From Mucidula mucida (taxonomy: Eukaryota > Basidiomycota > Agaricomycetes > Agaricales > Physalacriaceae), in assembly GCA_015501055.1 (NCBI GenBank), contig JADNYV010000160.1:1-64000 (forward strand): 64,000 nucleotides of DNA, in the 5' to 3' direction. The position numbers and the translations under genes were made by a program. The notes below the pieces were generated by a model that was given only the letters and a program-made list of their open reading frames with translations, did no database searches and was not told where the DNA came from. The stretch's first letter is position 1. The number at the start of each line of letters is the position of its first letter. This document shows positions 48,662-59,136 of this stretch, piece after piece.

Positions 48662-50624
48662 CGGCGCCTCTCCCCCCGACTCACACTCTATCTCCACTAC
48701 TATTGAGGATGCTTTCGCCTCTGTTTCATCGCTGCTGCTCGCTCTACAGACCTCACTTACTCGAATATTTCTGATTCCATTATTCACCGGCTGCCTCTCC
48801 CGAATTCCAGGCCTGAAGATTCCTTGATCTATAATGCAGTTATCACCCCATACGACGCGGATGCTTTCGAACGCGCTCTTGATGAACACGGGATTCTTCA
48901 CGAGTTTCCTGACCTGGTACACAATCTGAAACACGGTTTTTCTATCGCTCGACTGCCTGCTTTGACTTCTACGATTATTATTCCTAATCATCCTTCTGTC
49001 GACGAACACCCCGAGGTGGTCCGGGCGTACATTCAGAAGGAGCTAGATGCGGGTCGCATGTCGGGGCCGTACTCTCAGGAGGAAGCGGAGCGTATTTTAC
49101 GAGGACCTTTCTATGCTTTGCCGCTCATCGTGGCTGAGCACGACCAGGGTCCCAACTTGCCGCCCAAGCCTAGAGTGTGTCGCAATCTCTCGAAGGACGA
49201 CAAGGCTTCGGGAATGGGCTCGGTGAACAGCTTTGTCGAGAAGGAGTTTTTTCCGACTCACTTTGATATGGCGCAGGACGTTGAGGATGTGGTGAGTCTG
49301 TTTCTTGGTTTGGCCCGGGGGGCATGCGTTGCGCCGTTGGCCACATATTTCCTTCGCTCGTTGAGCATATTTTCGCTCGTTGAGCATATTTCCGCCTGTT
49401 GGGCTTGTCTGTGGGTTTTCCCAATGCTTATCTGGTTTCCCAGATCGTGTCTGCGCCCGAGGGTTTACAAGCTTGTCAATTTGACATCGAATCATTTCAC
49501 CGGACTTGCCCGGTTCATCCGGACCACAAACCTTACCTGGTGGTTGCATTCAGGGCCTCTACTATATCGACCACGTCCATCCTTTCGGCCTCGCCACCGC
49601 CAGCAGTAACTCGGGCCAGATCGCTAATGCGGCGGTCCGTGTTTGGAATATTATTTGGACACCCGATGGGCTCGTTCTCAAATACGAGGACGACATGCTT
49701 AATCTGCGTTTTCTCATCCCTTTCTCCACCTCTCTGGAGCTCGCTTATCGTTACACGCGCGACGAATCAATGGCGCTCATCGCGGAGCTACGGGTACCCT
49801 GGCACCCGATGAAGACGGGCAAGGAGTTTGTAGAGGAGATCGTTTTCATCGGTTTTCACTGGGATCTTCGTCGCCGCCGCGTCTCGCTTCCTCTAGAGAA
49901 GCGTCTCAAGTTTCTCCATCGCGTCCGGGAATTTAAGTCTTGCCGCAAGGTTACACTTTCACAGGTCCAGAAGATTCATGGTTCCCTTTTCCACGTCATG
50001 TTCGTCTATCGCAATGGTTCTTCCCGTCTTCCAGCAATCTCACGTTTCATTGGCGTCTTCAAGTCGGAGTACATGCTTCTTCATATCCCATGCCCAGTCA
50101 AGGATGTCTTGGACTGGTGGGAGCGACGCCTCTCAGACCCGCTGGTTTTTTGACAACTGGCACCGCTTCCCCCATTGGAGGACCTTCACATTTACGTGGA
50201 CGCGTCAACCTCCTGGGGTATTGGTATTGTTATCGGCCAGCAGTGGTACGCATTCCGACTTACCGACAGTTGGAAGATTCCGGGAAGAGATATCGGCTGG
50301 TTAGAGACGGTAGCGCTGGAGGTGTTAGTATACTTCCTCGCGCAACTTGGATTCCGACACCGTCGTCTTTTGCTTCACTCAGACAACAACGGGGCTGTTG
50401 GGGCGCACTCCAAGGGCCGCAGTTCAAATGCGGAGATGAATCTCAGTGTTCGACGCACGTATGGGGTTCTCACGGAGTGCGGTATCACCCATTCTATCAT
50501 TTACATCGCGTCGGCGGACAATCCAGCAGATTCGATTTCTCGTGGGATGCTGGGCTCGGGAATGCGTCTAACTCGTTTGTTCGAGCTTCCTGTCGAGTTA
50601 CAGTCCTCTCTGGTTGACGCTTAG
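48662..50624 (+). pseudogene. Ngaro reverse transcriptase-RNase H ORF with an intron and frame breaks
   Basis: N-terminal RT part 48800-49291 (YIQKELDAGRMSGPYSQEE, PLIVAEHDQG, VCRNLSKDDKASGMGSVNSF). A 152-nt GT-AG intron at 49292-49443 joins GDV-type residues to IVSAPEGLQACQFDIESFHR (palm, catalytic Asp). One base is lost near 49549, then YYIDHVHPFGLATASSNSGQ and KYEDDML (the YxDD motif). Near 50150-50175 a TGA sits in a T6/C5-rich stretch; RNase H follows in the same frame: DLHIYVDASTSWGIGIVI, WLETVALEV, LLHSDNNGAVGAHSKGRSSN, IASADNPADSISRG. It ends TTAG at 50624. Order and motifs are those of Ngaro/DIRS enzymes. Not translatable as one protein as written. Confidence 0.8.
49292..49443 (+). 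other. Spliceosomal intron in the Ngaro RT
   Basis: The donor GTGAGT and acceptor TTTCCCAG restore the frame exactly at a conserved RT site. The intron contains a 19-bp tandem duplication (49353-49371 and 49372-49390). Confidence 0.65.
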
Positions 50625-50860
50625 TGGGTTTCTCCTATATTGGTTAGATTTTAGCACTGACTTTGGGACAGATATGAATATCCTGCTTTCCCAATTGATC
50701 TGCTACTTAGTTACTGATTGCTTTGCTGTATTTCGTGCTCTTATGATATTATCTTTGCTGTAAATGAATGTTTGTTTGTTGCTGTATTAGAGGATGGTGC
50801 TTGAATAAGTGATTGTCGTGGCTGTGCTGTAGGTCTAAGATATTCGCGTTTATCACGATC

Positions 50861-52287
50861 ATGCCAGCTTTGGACGCGTCGTTATTCAACTCGTCGGGAC
50901 CTCGCCCGTCCCCTATGGACAGGAACTCGCTTTTTGGTAAAAAGACACGCGAGATCGCAGCGTTTACGCCAACAGCCCGTAAAGCGCCTCCTCTATCCTA
51001 TCGGTCTTCACCTGTCTCGCAGCAGATGGTCACGCCTCTCCCAGTCTCTATCTTTCCTTCCTCTGACTTGGAGGACACGATTAGTGATACGCGTCTCGCG
51101 GCGTCGCTCGCGCTCCCTCCTACGAAGGCGCGCGCACCGCGGGCATCTTCCTATTACGAGCCGAGTCCTTTTCGGCCTCCCGTTGCCGCCAATCGCAGAG
51201 CGATAATGTGGACAACACCGTTTTCGAGAGACAGCGCAGCCGAATGCAGCTCAGTCATCTCTCCCGCACTCCAGGCTCTGGTTTTCTCGAAGCTGGCAGG
51301 ATCCGTGGTACCGGAGACGCTTAACGTGTACGGTGCCGGTCTGATTCGATTCACCCAGTTCTGCGACTCGCACAGGATTCCGGAATCATTGCGCATGCCG
51401 GCTCCTGTGCCACTTCTTGCCGCCTTTGTTGCGAACGCGGGTGGGACGATAGGCCATGGTGCCATCAAGAACTGGTTGAACGGCCTTGCATTTTGGCACA
51501 AGCTCAATTGGCTCCTTGGTATGGGAAGGACAGTTGGGTTCCGTTGGTTTTGAAGACCGCGATGAAAGAGGGTGTCAAGTTTAAGCGTCCTCCTCGGGGT
51601 CCGGTGACGTTGGTACATCTTTGCGCTCTGCGGAAGGCAGTACGATTGGATTCCCCAGAGGGCGCAGCACTATGGGCGACAGCTACAGCAGCGTTTTGGG
51701 GCTGTAGACGTCTTGGCGAAGTGACTGTTCCTTCGGAGAAGAAGATCGACCGTCTTCGTCACATTATGCGCGGTTGCACAATGTCGCGCTCAAGACAATT
51801 AGGACGCGAGGTCTTGGTGATTGATCTTCCTTGGACAAAGACGACGGGTATTATTGGGGGAAAATGCATTCTCACACAGACGAACGATGATCTCTGCCCC
51901 GTGGCTGCGATGGAGAACCATCTGATGGTTAACCATTCTGCGTCGTCTTTGACTCCCCTCTTCGCTTACAGAGTTGGTCGTTCTTGGAAGTCCATGACCA
52001 AGCCTTTCTTTTTGAATTTTACGACTCGGGTATACCGCGACGCGCATCTGGAGCACGTCTTTGGTCATAGCTATCGCATTGGTTGCACAGTTCAACTTTT
52101 GAAGGATGGAGTTGCCCCTGAGGTGGTTATGAAGATTGGTGGATGGTCTTCAATGTGTTTTCTGATTTATTGGAGGCGTCTGGAGCAGATCATTCCAGCT
52201 GCTCTATCACGGGCGTGGGCCCAAAAGAGGAAGGAGTTCGCCAAGGCAAATGGTTTGCAGGAGGATTTGGAGGATTTGGGAATTTGA
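50861..52287 (+). pseudogene. Ngaro tyrosine recombinase ORF, one frame break
   Basis: From MPALDASLF (50861) to about 51520 the frame holds a Ser/Pro-rich N-terminus and the core-binding domain (SVVPETLNVYGAGLIRFTQF, VPLLAAFVANAGGTIGHGAI, NWLNGLAFWHKLN). One base is lost near 51513, then DSWVPLVLKTAMKEGVKF and the catalytic domain: FWGCRRLGEVTVPSEK with the first Arg, HSYRIG (His-x-x-Arg), GGWSSM and YWRR with the nucleophilic Tyr; TGA at 52287. All four classic catalytic residues are visible. The enzyme integrates a circular DNA intermediate by site-specific recombination without duplicating the target. Apart from the one frame break it looks intact. Confidence 0.85.
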
Positions 52288-52413
52288 TGTTTGTTATTTT
52301 GTTTATTCGGTTTTATTGGTTCGTTCCCTTCTCAGGGCTCCGTGTGGGTTTTCCGGACATAGGTTCCTCGTCCGGAAGCGAGCTTTCAGCTCTTAGGAGC
52401 TCTGCTCCGGGGT

Positions 52414-52704
52414 GGTTGATCCGGTCTCGTACCCTTGTTCTTAGTACGGTCTCGGGTTCGCCTTGCGTCTGTGTCTGGTGTTTCGGGAAAGGTTTCCTCT
52501 GGGTCACGTGACCGCTCTGACGGTGTCTGTGCCCCTTTCCCGTTCCCGCCTGGACAGGCGGTTTCCACCAGCTCACCCGCAACCCCTCGCTACTCACATC
52601 TCACCTCAAGGGGATTTCACTCACAGTCCCTCCTGGAAGATTAGTTCTTTCTGATTCTATTCATTTCCGCGTCCACAAGGAACGGAAACCCTGGCTAACT
52701 TATT
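52414..52704 (+). repeat. Ngaro split direct repeat B1
   Basis: 291 bp starting GGTTGATCCGGTCTCG and ending GGCTAACTTATT; identical by eye to B2. Confidence 0.9.
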
Positions 52705-52934
52705 GCTAGCTTAGACTAATGCGAGGAACGAGCGTGAAGTCTAAGCGTTAGATAAGTTAGCCAGAAATGTGTGAGGTCCGCAGAGCCGGCAAGTGCCAGG
52801 ACCGGCTGGTCCCATCTTTGGGGATAATGTAAGCACTGCCGGCGTTGGACGCGCTTTGCTCTTTTTTTTCTCTGCGCGTCCATCAGCGCATTCTCGTCGC
52901 GTTATTCTCCTCGGTCTTCGTGGAATTTTCGAAT
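52705..52934 (+). repeat. Ngaro split direct repeat A2
   Basis: Second copy of A1, directly abutting B1. The B1/A2 junction mimics the circle junction of the integration intermediate. Confidence 0.9.
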
Positions 52935-52974
52935 TCCCACCCGCCACTTCCCTATAGTTTGTCCGCTCACGCGG

Positions 52975-53265
52975 GGTTGATCCGGTCTCGTACCCTTGTT
53001 CTTAGTACGGTCTCGGGTTCGCCTTGCGTCTGTGTCTGGTGTTTCGGGAAAGGTTTCCTCTGGGTCACGTGACCGCTCTGACGGTGTCTGTGCCCCTTTC
53101 CCGTTCCCGCCTGGACAGGCGGTTTCCACCAGCTCACCCGCAACCCCTCGCTACTCACATCTCACCTCAAGGGGATTTCACTCACAGTCCCTCCTGGAAG
53201 ATTAGTTCTTTCTGATTCTATTCATTTCCGCGTCCACAAGGAACGGAAACCCTGGCTAACTTATT
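52975..53265 (+). repeat. Ngaro split direct repeat B2
   Basis: Copy of B1 at the right end; separated from A2 by 40 bp (52935-52974). Confidence 0.9.
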
Positions 53266-54349
53266 GTCAATAATTGTAGCAAGCATGTTATCCAATTGAC
53301 TAGACATACCCGTAGACGTTAAACGTTGAATAGTGAGGTCGCTATCGCACGGGAGGAGAGTCCCAAGTGGGGGGAAACATGAAAGGCAAGCAAGAACTCC
53401 CGTGGATGGCAACCAGCGGAGATGGTGGCTGTGACGCCTACTGAGTTCTTCCCTGTCATGGCGCTAAAAGGAAGAGGAGGCTGAAGCACGAGCTACGTTC
53501 CTCTCCGCCAGTGTCGCAAAACCTGAGCGCTCATCGTTCAGAGCGTCAAATACGTGCAGACCAGCATCCGTCTCGAGTAGACCCCAACATTCTTGAGTTA
53601 TCCTAACAAGTTGAAGAATGAATAAGTTGACGAATGACATATGACGAAAGCAAGTGTTATCAGCGAATGGGTACCCTAGGCCAGTCACTAAACGGAGAGA
53701 TTTTGCGGCGGAGGAGCGATAATCCATGTATATCGTCGCATTCCGAGCCACTTCAACGTGAACGTGCACGGGTCAACGTTCAACTGTCGTCTAGCATTTC
53801 ACCGCAGAGGATACAGAAGCGCCGGTTATCCTTCTTCAGTTTCCTTATAGTCATGAAGGTCATAGCTTCCAACTCGTTTAGAGCGCGGTCTCTAGGAGTA
53901 CAGCAATTAACCAATGAACGTCACGGTGAATCAGCCGAGATCACTGGTCAAGTTTGCCATTTGGACAGTCGATGAAGCGGTGATCTCTGTTTTTGATGAG
54001 GGATTTCCACGACAGTAATCATTGGACAAGTGGAAGTCTTCAGAGATTTGTGGCTCTATCGGGATTAGCGTCTAACCGGGGAGGTGCCAAAAAGAACGGA
54101 GAGACGTACCATGGTGCCATTGGCGGAACTTGAAGTAATTCTTGCCCGGTGCGAGGCTGACCGATTGCCTACTATGCTTCTCGATAATCGGAGGAAACAA
54201 CTCGCACTCGACTATTGATTCTGTCATTCTGTTGCCTAGTTTGGCAGTTCCCTCCCTCGGAGTTGCGGATCGAGAGAAGCTCGTATTCAATGGCGCTTGA
54301 TGGTCTTCTCACTGCGCTTGATGGTCTTCTCACTCTCACCCAAACAGCG
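53266..54349. other. Region between Ngaro and BTB copy 1, with a possible gene fragment
   Basis: A minus frame at 53464-53769 (101 codons, LVTGLGYPFADNT, ECWGLLETDAGLHVFDALND, TLAERNVARASASSSF) has protein-like composition and may be the last exon of an unrecognised gene broken by the Ngaro region. The other frames look random. A 21-bp coding duplication (GCGCTTGATGGTCTTCTCACT) sits at 54293-54313 and 54314-54334 just before the BTB start. Confidence 0.35.
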
Positions 54350-55246
54350 ATGTCGCAACCAACCGACAACAAGAATGCCACGGCGGTGATAGTGACAGAT
54401 GATCCTGAATGTGAGTCTCGTCCAATATCATTAGTATAGATACTGATTTCAGTCCTTGCAGTCAACGCTGCCGATGGCGACATTTGCATCATCTCATCAG
54501 ATAACGTCCGGTTCAAAGTTCACAGCACGAACCTGAGAGCCCATTCCTCTGTATTTCCTGTCGACGCTGCTAACGGTGCGGAAGACCCTGCACATATGGC
54601 AGAGCGCGCAGAGGTTCTCCGTATCGTATTCAAGTTTAGCTACCGGAACCTCCTCTCCCAAAACTCGCCCTGCTGTCGTTCTCCACCTTGGAGGAGGTAG
54701 CGATGGCGGCAGACAAATACCAGTTTCTTGTGCTCTCGGCATTATGTGATTGTTATATGGAGTAAGCGATCCTCAGCTAGGAAGTAGTTGTGTTGCCTCG
54801 AATGACCTAGTCTACAGGAGTCATGCCACAGCACACCCGGCTGAGGTCCTCCGGTACGCCTTTCTTCGAGGAGAAGATAGTATACTCGACCGCGTGGCGC
54901 CTCATACAATATCTCTGGAAGTCTTGGACACAGCACAAATGTTCAATCTAAATCTGTTCCAGCGATGGGTAAGTCAACGATGTACTAAGTTGCTACGTAA
55001 CAGGTGAATCGCTCATGCTGTTATGTTCAGATCCTTTACAGAGAAGCATGCATTGCATTTATAGGAGCACTGATTCCAATCGGCGGGGAGACATTCAAAC
55101 AGGTGGAATCTCGACTGAAAGAATGGGCGTCCCGTCACAGCACGCCTGTCCCTCCAAAATTCTCGCTTTCCTTCTCGCCGGAAGCATGGGCGTATGCTTG
55201 GGGTACTTCGGTCAAAGGCAAGGTGGCCGTTCATCTCAGGAAGTAA
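54350..55246 (+). pseudogene. BTB/POZ-domain protein, copy 1, one frame break
   Basis: ATG 54350 (MSQPTDNKNATAVIVTDDPE), intron 54411-54461, then the BTB core FNAADGDICIISSDNVRFKV, NLRAHSSVFPVD, MAERAEVLRIVFKF. After TTTAGCTACC one base is missing compared with copy 2; restoring the register gives PEPPLPKLAL and LEEVAMAADKYQFLVLSAL. The second half follows in exons at about 54820-54967 (HPAEVLRYAFLRGEDSILDR) and 55031-55246 (LYREACIAFIGALIPIGGET). An alternative ATG is at 54290. Family knowledge: basidiomycetes have many BTB proteins, often Cullin-3 adaptors or of unknown role. The break could be a sequencing error. Confidence 0.7.
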
Positions 55247-55440
55247 GCTTACTCGTGCTTTTGGTGTTGCTGGTACAAAAAAAATGTACCGGTCATCCGC
55301 CAGTGTTTTCAGATCTCATTTTAATATCCCGTAGACAGGATTTGTGTTGTCTGCCTCGATATCGATATATAATATTCATTACAAGTCAAATGGTCAACAC
55401 TTTCATATTTTAACCAACCGAGTCGTATCAAGAAAGAAGC
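55247..55440. other. Convergent spacer
   Basis: Short 3' region between the BTB and F-box-like genes; contains an AT-rich stretch and nothing else. Confidence 0.5.
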
Positions 55441-56470
55441 TCAAACCCGAGCTTTGACAGCCTGCACAAGCCTACGGAACGCCAAATCGTCTCGCGCATA
55501 ATCTGGATAGAACGGCGCCTCTTCAAAGTCCTCCAACAACCACTCCGCGATATACGTCGTCGAAGTCACATAGCATTTGCGCGGATTCCACACATTTCCA
55601 TCCTCATCTGCCGTAAACTCCTGCTCATCGGCGTACATGTTCCACAATGCCTCCTTGTTCTGCACGTAACAGAATGTGCAAAGCCGCGTCATCTCCGTCC
55701 TCAGCCTGTCAAGAATGTCTGCCATCTGGGAGCATAACCGAGGCGGATACGATAATGGTTTGTCATCGTCCCAACGGGAAGAGGCTAGAATGGGGCAGTT
55801 TATGAGTTGGAGGGATTTCAAGGAACGGCTCTGCGCGATGATGAAGTCTGTGACTGTTTCCCCGCTGAGAAGAAAGCCTTTGAGGGACAGCATCTCAAGA
55901 TTTGGAAAGGTGACGACTTTCGAGAGAAAGCCTAGGGGCATAATGGAGTGGAGAGTCAGGGACTGTAAATTCGTCTTGACGGCCATCCGGGAGAAAGGGA
56001 GTCGAGTTAGCTCTTCTCCAGGCGTCATTGAGCCGCCGATACACGACCGATCTGTCGTGTATACAACACGAAGGGTCTGCAATCTCTCCAGGAGACGCTC
56101 CAGCCCGAAAGCGGGCTTGTCGATGTGGGAGTCGAGTGCGAAGTGACAGATGGAGGGGTGTTTGACCGAGGCAAAATCAAGGGAGACAAGGGCTTGGAGG
56201 ATGGTTCTTTGGAAGACCTCCATGGGCCCTGCAGCAGGTAGAGGCAGCTGCACGGTGGGAAGGTAATGGCCCTGTACTGGCACCCGAACGATCATGGAAA
56301 CTAAGAGGAGCGAAGTACTTTCTTTGTGTCTGCTCAAACTCCTTGAGCGTGAGATGGTGGAGCGAGGCCTGCAGAGCGGGATCTTTGCTGATGTGATTGG
56401 CCAGATCCAACAGCTCACGCTGACGGGCGAGGCAGAACAGAGTATCCTCATTGTCCGCGATGCGAGACAT
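55441..56470 (-). CDS. F-box/LRR-like protein
   Basis: The N-terminal part starts at ATG 56470 (MSRIADNEDTLFCLARQREL, LHHLTLKEFEQTQ). From about 56290 the frame changes to one carrying FQRTILQALVSLDFASVKH, LERLLERLQTLRVVYTTDRS, LQSLTLHSIMPLGF, TFPNLEMLSLKGFLL, SRSLKSLQLINCPIL and an acidic/Trp C-terminus ending VKARV at 55441. The leucine-rich pattern and layout fit the large basidiomycete F-box-like family, which lends substrate specificity to SCF ubiquitin ligases. I found no canonical intron joining the two frames near 56290-56340, so it may be a pseudogene or have a missed base. No clear F-box motif is visible. Confidence 0.55.
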
Positions 56471-56499
56471 TTAGGCTTATGGGGAGATTAACAAGTCGA

Positions 56500-56910
56500 T
56501 CTATGTAGAGTTGCTACCTGAGGAGGTACCTGAGCGAGTAGATGGAAACGACGATGGTGGCCTGAGAGAAACCTGGATGGCGTGAGACGTTGGATACGTG
56601 ACTGACCATTAAGCTCAGGGCACGTAAATGAGGTGGTTCCAAAGCGAAAAAGACGCTTCGGAGAAATGGTTTGGTGACTGATGGAGAGTAGCGAATAACC
56701 TGACCGAAGAAAATCAGACCTTGTAGAAGTTTTCGATTTCCGGTCGAGTCGAAGTTATGATGAGAGCTTGACATTTGCCCGGATTTCGGGGAGCGGCTGC
56801 AGCCATTGGAGGCAACAAGTGGAGAACCAAAGCTAAGCCTGCGAGGGAGAGAATCTCATAGATTGGAAAGGTCACGACATCGGGGAACGTGTATGATGGT
56901 ATGAAGAGTT
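56500..56910 (-). pseudogene. Possible fragment of a second F-box/LRR-like gene
   Basis: On the minus strand DVVTFPIYEILSLAGLAL (about 56830-56885) resembles VVTFPNLEMLSLKGFLL of the neighbouring gene. The rest is split in several frames (86-codon frame 56514-56774). Probably a decayed partial duplicate. Confidence 0.35.
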
Positions 56911-57139
56911 AGAGATCGTAACTCTTATGACGATGTTTGGACAATGTATACCTGCGGCAGCGAGATTAAATTCTCGGATGCCTTCATTTCTCCGAAGCAC
57001 TTTTTCAGGTCGATCCGTGCTGGTCTCGCATTGACAAAGGGCGTCATGGTCGAGCAGCACCCGGGGATGGCGTATTCACTGTGGAACCGGTATTGGTCAT
57101 CGCTATGTATACAGGCTACAATGATACAAAACAAACTTG
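56911..57139. other. Short spacer
   Basis: 229 bp; short open frames only. Confidence 0.4.
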
Positions 57140-58019
57140 CTAGCATACACCCAGATAGAGGCGCAGATGCGTTACTCTGGCTAGTGCCGGCGCATTCACC
57201 GGAGGAGGCTGCAATCCGGGTGCCCCAGCCAATGCATTCAAAACATTATCGGCACTAACACCTTGAGACGTCGTCAAAAGTAATAACAAGGAATAATGGC
57301 GTTGAAATACCTGTCAGTGCCATTAAATCAGCTCTAGTGATTGGAAGAGGCCCTCCTGGAACTGGAGCAAAGCCAGCGGGGTACTGGAGGGGCGCGCGAT
57401 CTGATGTACTGATGTTATACAGACGCATTGGTAGCAAGGTCAATCTGCAAGATTCGATGAGAGGGAACACATGAAATGAGGAGGAAACCAACTCGATTAG
57501 GACGCCGTTGAGGACCGCCTGGTTAGCGTTGACGGTGACCTGGGTAGCGGCGAGGGTGGCCTGGGTAGCGTTAACGGTGACCTGGGTAGCGGCGAGGGTG
57601 GCCTGGGTAGCGGCGATGCTCGCCTGGTTAGCGAGGATGCCCGCCTGATTAGCGTTGACGGTGGCCTGAGTAGCGTTGAGGGTGGCTATGAGTGCATTGA
57701 GAGCGCCGAAAATCGCAGTGTTGGTAGTGTTATAGTTTGTGACAAGGGTTGTGATGTCGTTCTGCGTCGCCTGAACCAATGGCATGGGGTTCTGAGTGGA
57801 GGGGCTCGACATCAGACAACTGTGCATGAATTGGGGACGCACCACATTGGCCACATGTGGCATTTCTGCCGCCAAGGTGGCGAACGCGTTTGACATATTT
57901 CCCCAGTTTGGCTGCTGGACATTGACTGGAGGAGCTGGGGGAGCATTCAAAGCAAGAGGTGCCGGGACGTTCAAAGGCGGGATGGGGTTCATGATAGTCC
58001 AAGGTCCGTTTACCATCAT
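57140..58019 (-). CDS. Heptad-repeat protein with Pro/Asn-rich N-terminus
   Basis: Exon 1 from ATG 58019: Pro-rich start (PIPPLNVPAPLALNAPPAPP, VQQPNWGNMSNAFATLAAEM), then 8-9 seven-residue repeats (TVNANQA, GILANQA, SIAATQA, TLAATQV and so on; 57520-57690; 21-bp DNA period) that would form an Ala-rich coiled coil. A 49-nt intron follows. Exon 2: LPMRLYNISTSDRAPLQYP, FAPVPGGPLPITRADLMAL. A second intron (about 57253-57302) leads to a last exon VSADNVLNALAGAPGLQPPP, ending LYLGVC with TAG at 57140. I recall this layout from abundant unnamed basidiomycete proteins. Function unknown; self-association is likely from the repeats. All junctions splice in frame. Confidence 0.7.
57520..57690. repeat. 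21-bp coding tandem repeat
   Basis: About eight degenerate copies of GCCTGGGTAGCGGCGAGGGT(G), encoding the heptads on the minus strand. Confidence 0.8.
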
Positions 58020-58143
58020 GTGACTTGGTGTTGCTCTATCGGGTCCCGGACCGAGTCACCCGAATCTCTTCAAAGTATTACGCAACGCACTCTGAACGCA
58101 TTCGTCGCTCGCAGCTGAAGCGCTAACTTCTGAGACCATAATC

Positions 58144-58537
58144 ATGGCCATATGTGCTGGCTATGTCCTTGTGCTGAATTGCCAAACGCGGCCACCTCTG
58201 AATTTTTGCAAAGTAAGTATACTCCTGTACGCTCGTCGCTCGAGTCCAATTCTTTTGCCGTTCACTGACGTCTATGCTGGTAGCCTAACGGCCCTCTTCG
58301 TAATGTACGAGCTGACAATATTGGAGGTGAATTCACCGCGGCGCCAAGGTAGTATCTTCGTGCACTTCAACCTCTCTATCTTTTCACGCGTTTCTGAGCT
58401 GCTCAGTCCTTACCGCTTCTTTTTGTTTACAAGCCACTGCGGATGCTCCTGCTCAGGTGGATGCCGAAGCTTTCGCAATCAGTCGTGGGCACTGGGAACG
58501 ATCCTTTACGACACTTGTCGATCTTGAGGGCGCTTAA
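58144..58537 (+). CDS. Possible small three-exon gene, unknown
   Basis: ATG 58144 (MAICAGYVLVLNCQTRPPLN), GTAAGT donor, exon 2 PNGPLRNVRADNIGG, and exon 3 ADAPAQVDAEAFAISRGHWE then TTLVDLEGA, TAA at 58535. A donor at GGTGAATT gives an in-frame join. Total about 70 residues. It is divergent from the heptad-repeat gene, 125 bp away. No domain recognised; it may also be part of a longer gene. Confidence 0.35.
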
Positions 58538-58622
58538 TCCAGTCATATGGTCGTAGTCGGACCGACAGAAGCCATTCTTTTGTTGGCGCTTGATGAAGAT
58601 CGCTTCTCTTGCTCACACAGCG

Positions 58623-59118
58623 ATGTCAGAACTCACGAGCGACGACAGTACAAGGGCAGCGATAGTGGATGATCCCGAGTGTGAGTGTCATCGCGCCTGT
58701 ACTACGCTCTTAATGCTAATCTCGGTACTCATAGTCAATGCTGCCGACGCAGACCTATGCATCATCTCATTAGATAACATCAGATTCAAGGTTCACAGTA
58801 TGAACTTGCGAGCCCACTCCTCCGTATTCCCTGTTGTACACGATGCTACCACCAATGTCAGGGATCCCGCCCATATGGCAGAGCGCGCAGAGGTCCTCCG
58901 CGTCATATTCAAGTTCATTTACCCGGAGCCTCGTCTGCTCAAAGTCGGCCAGCTCCCATTCCCTACCTTGGAGGAGGTGGCGATTGCCGCGGAGAAATGG
59001 CAGTTCGTCGCGCTCTCAGAACTATGTGATCGCTACATGGAGTAAGCGACTCTCAGTGTTACCATATAAGAATTAAACATTGAAATCAACAGAGATCATG
59101 CCGCCACCCAGTAAACAA
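58623..59118 (+). pseudogene. BTB/POZ-domain protein, copy 2, truncated
   Basis: ATG 58623 (MSELTSDDSTRAAIVDDPE), intron to about 58733, then FNAADADLCIISLDNIRFKV, NLRAHSSVFPVV, MAERAEVLRVIFKFIYPEP, LEEVAIAAEKWQFVALSEL, CDRYME. The next exon (about 59092) gives only DHAATQ before a stop, where copy 1 continues for about 120 residues. The BTB core is intact while the C-terminal half is lost. It may still make a short BTB-only protein. The upstream ATG 58590 is in frame but not shared with copy 1. Confidence 0.65.
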
Positions 59119-59136
59119 CGCAAATCTGAAGCATCT

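Larger units (their letters stand above)
46958..53265 (+). mobile_element. Ngaro-type tyrosine-recombinase retrotransposon, 6.3 kb
   Basis: The structure is A1 (46958-47187), ORFs, B1 (52414-52704), A2 (52705-52934), a 40-bp spacer, then B2 (52975-53265). A1 and A2 are identical by eye over 230 bp, and so are B1 and B2 over 291 bp. This split direct repeat arrangement, a RT/RNase H with YxDD, and a tyrosine recombinase instead of a DDE integrase define the Ngaro group of DIRS-like elements. No target duplication is expected and none is seen. Identical repeats suggest recent insertion. The genes carry single-base frame breaks (see below). Confidence 0.93.

Noticed and set aside
49353..49390. 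Frameshift caused by the 19-bp duplication in RT
   Set aside because: The duplication sits inside a GT-AG intron whose removal restores the frame, so it need not affect coding.
46958..53265. LTR retrotransposon with DDE integrase
   Set aside because: The last ORF has tyrosine-recombinase residues (HSYRIG, YWRR) and the repeats are split A/B units, not simple LTRs; there is no target duplication.
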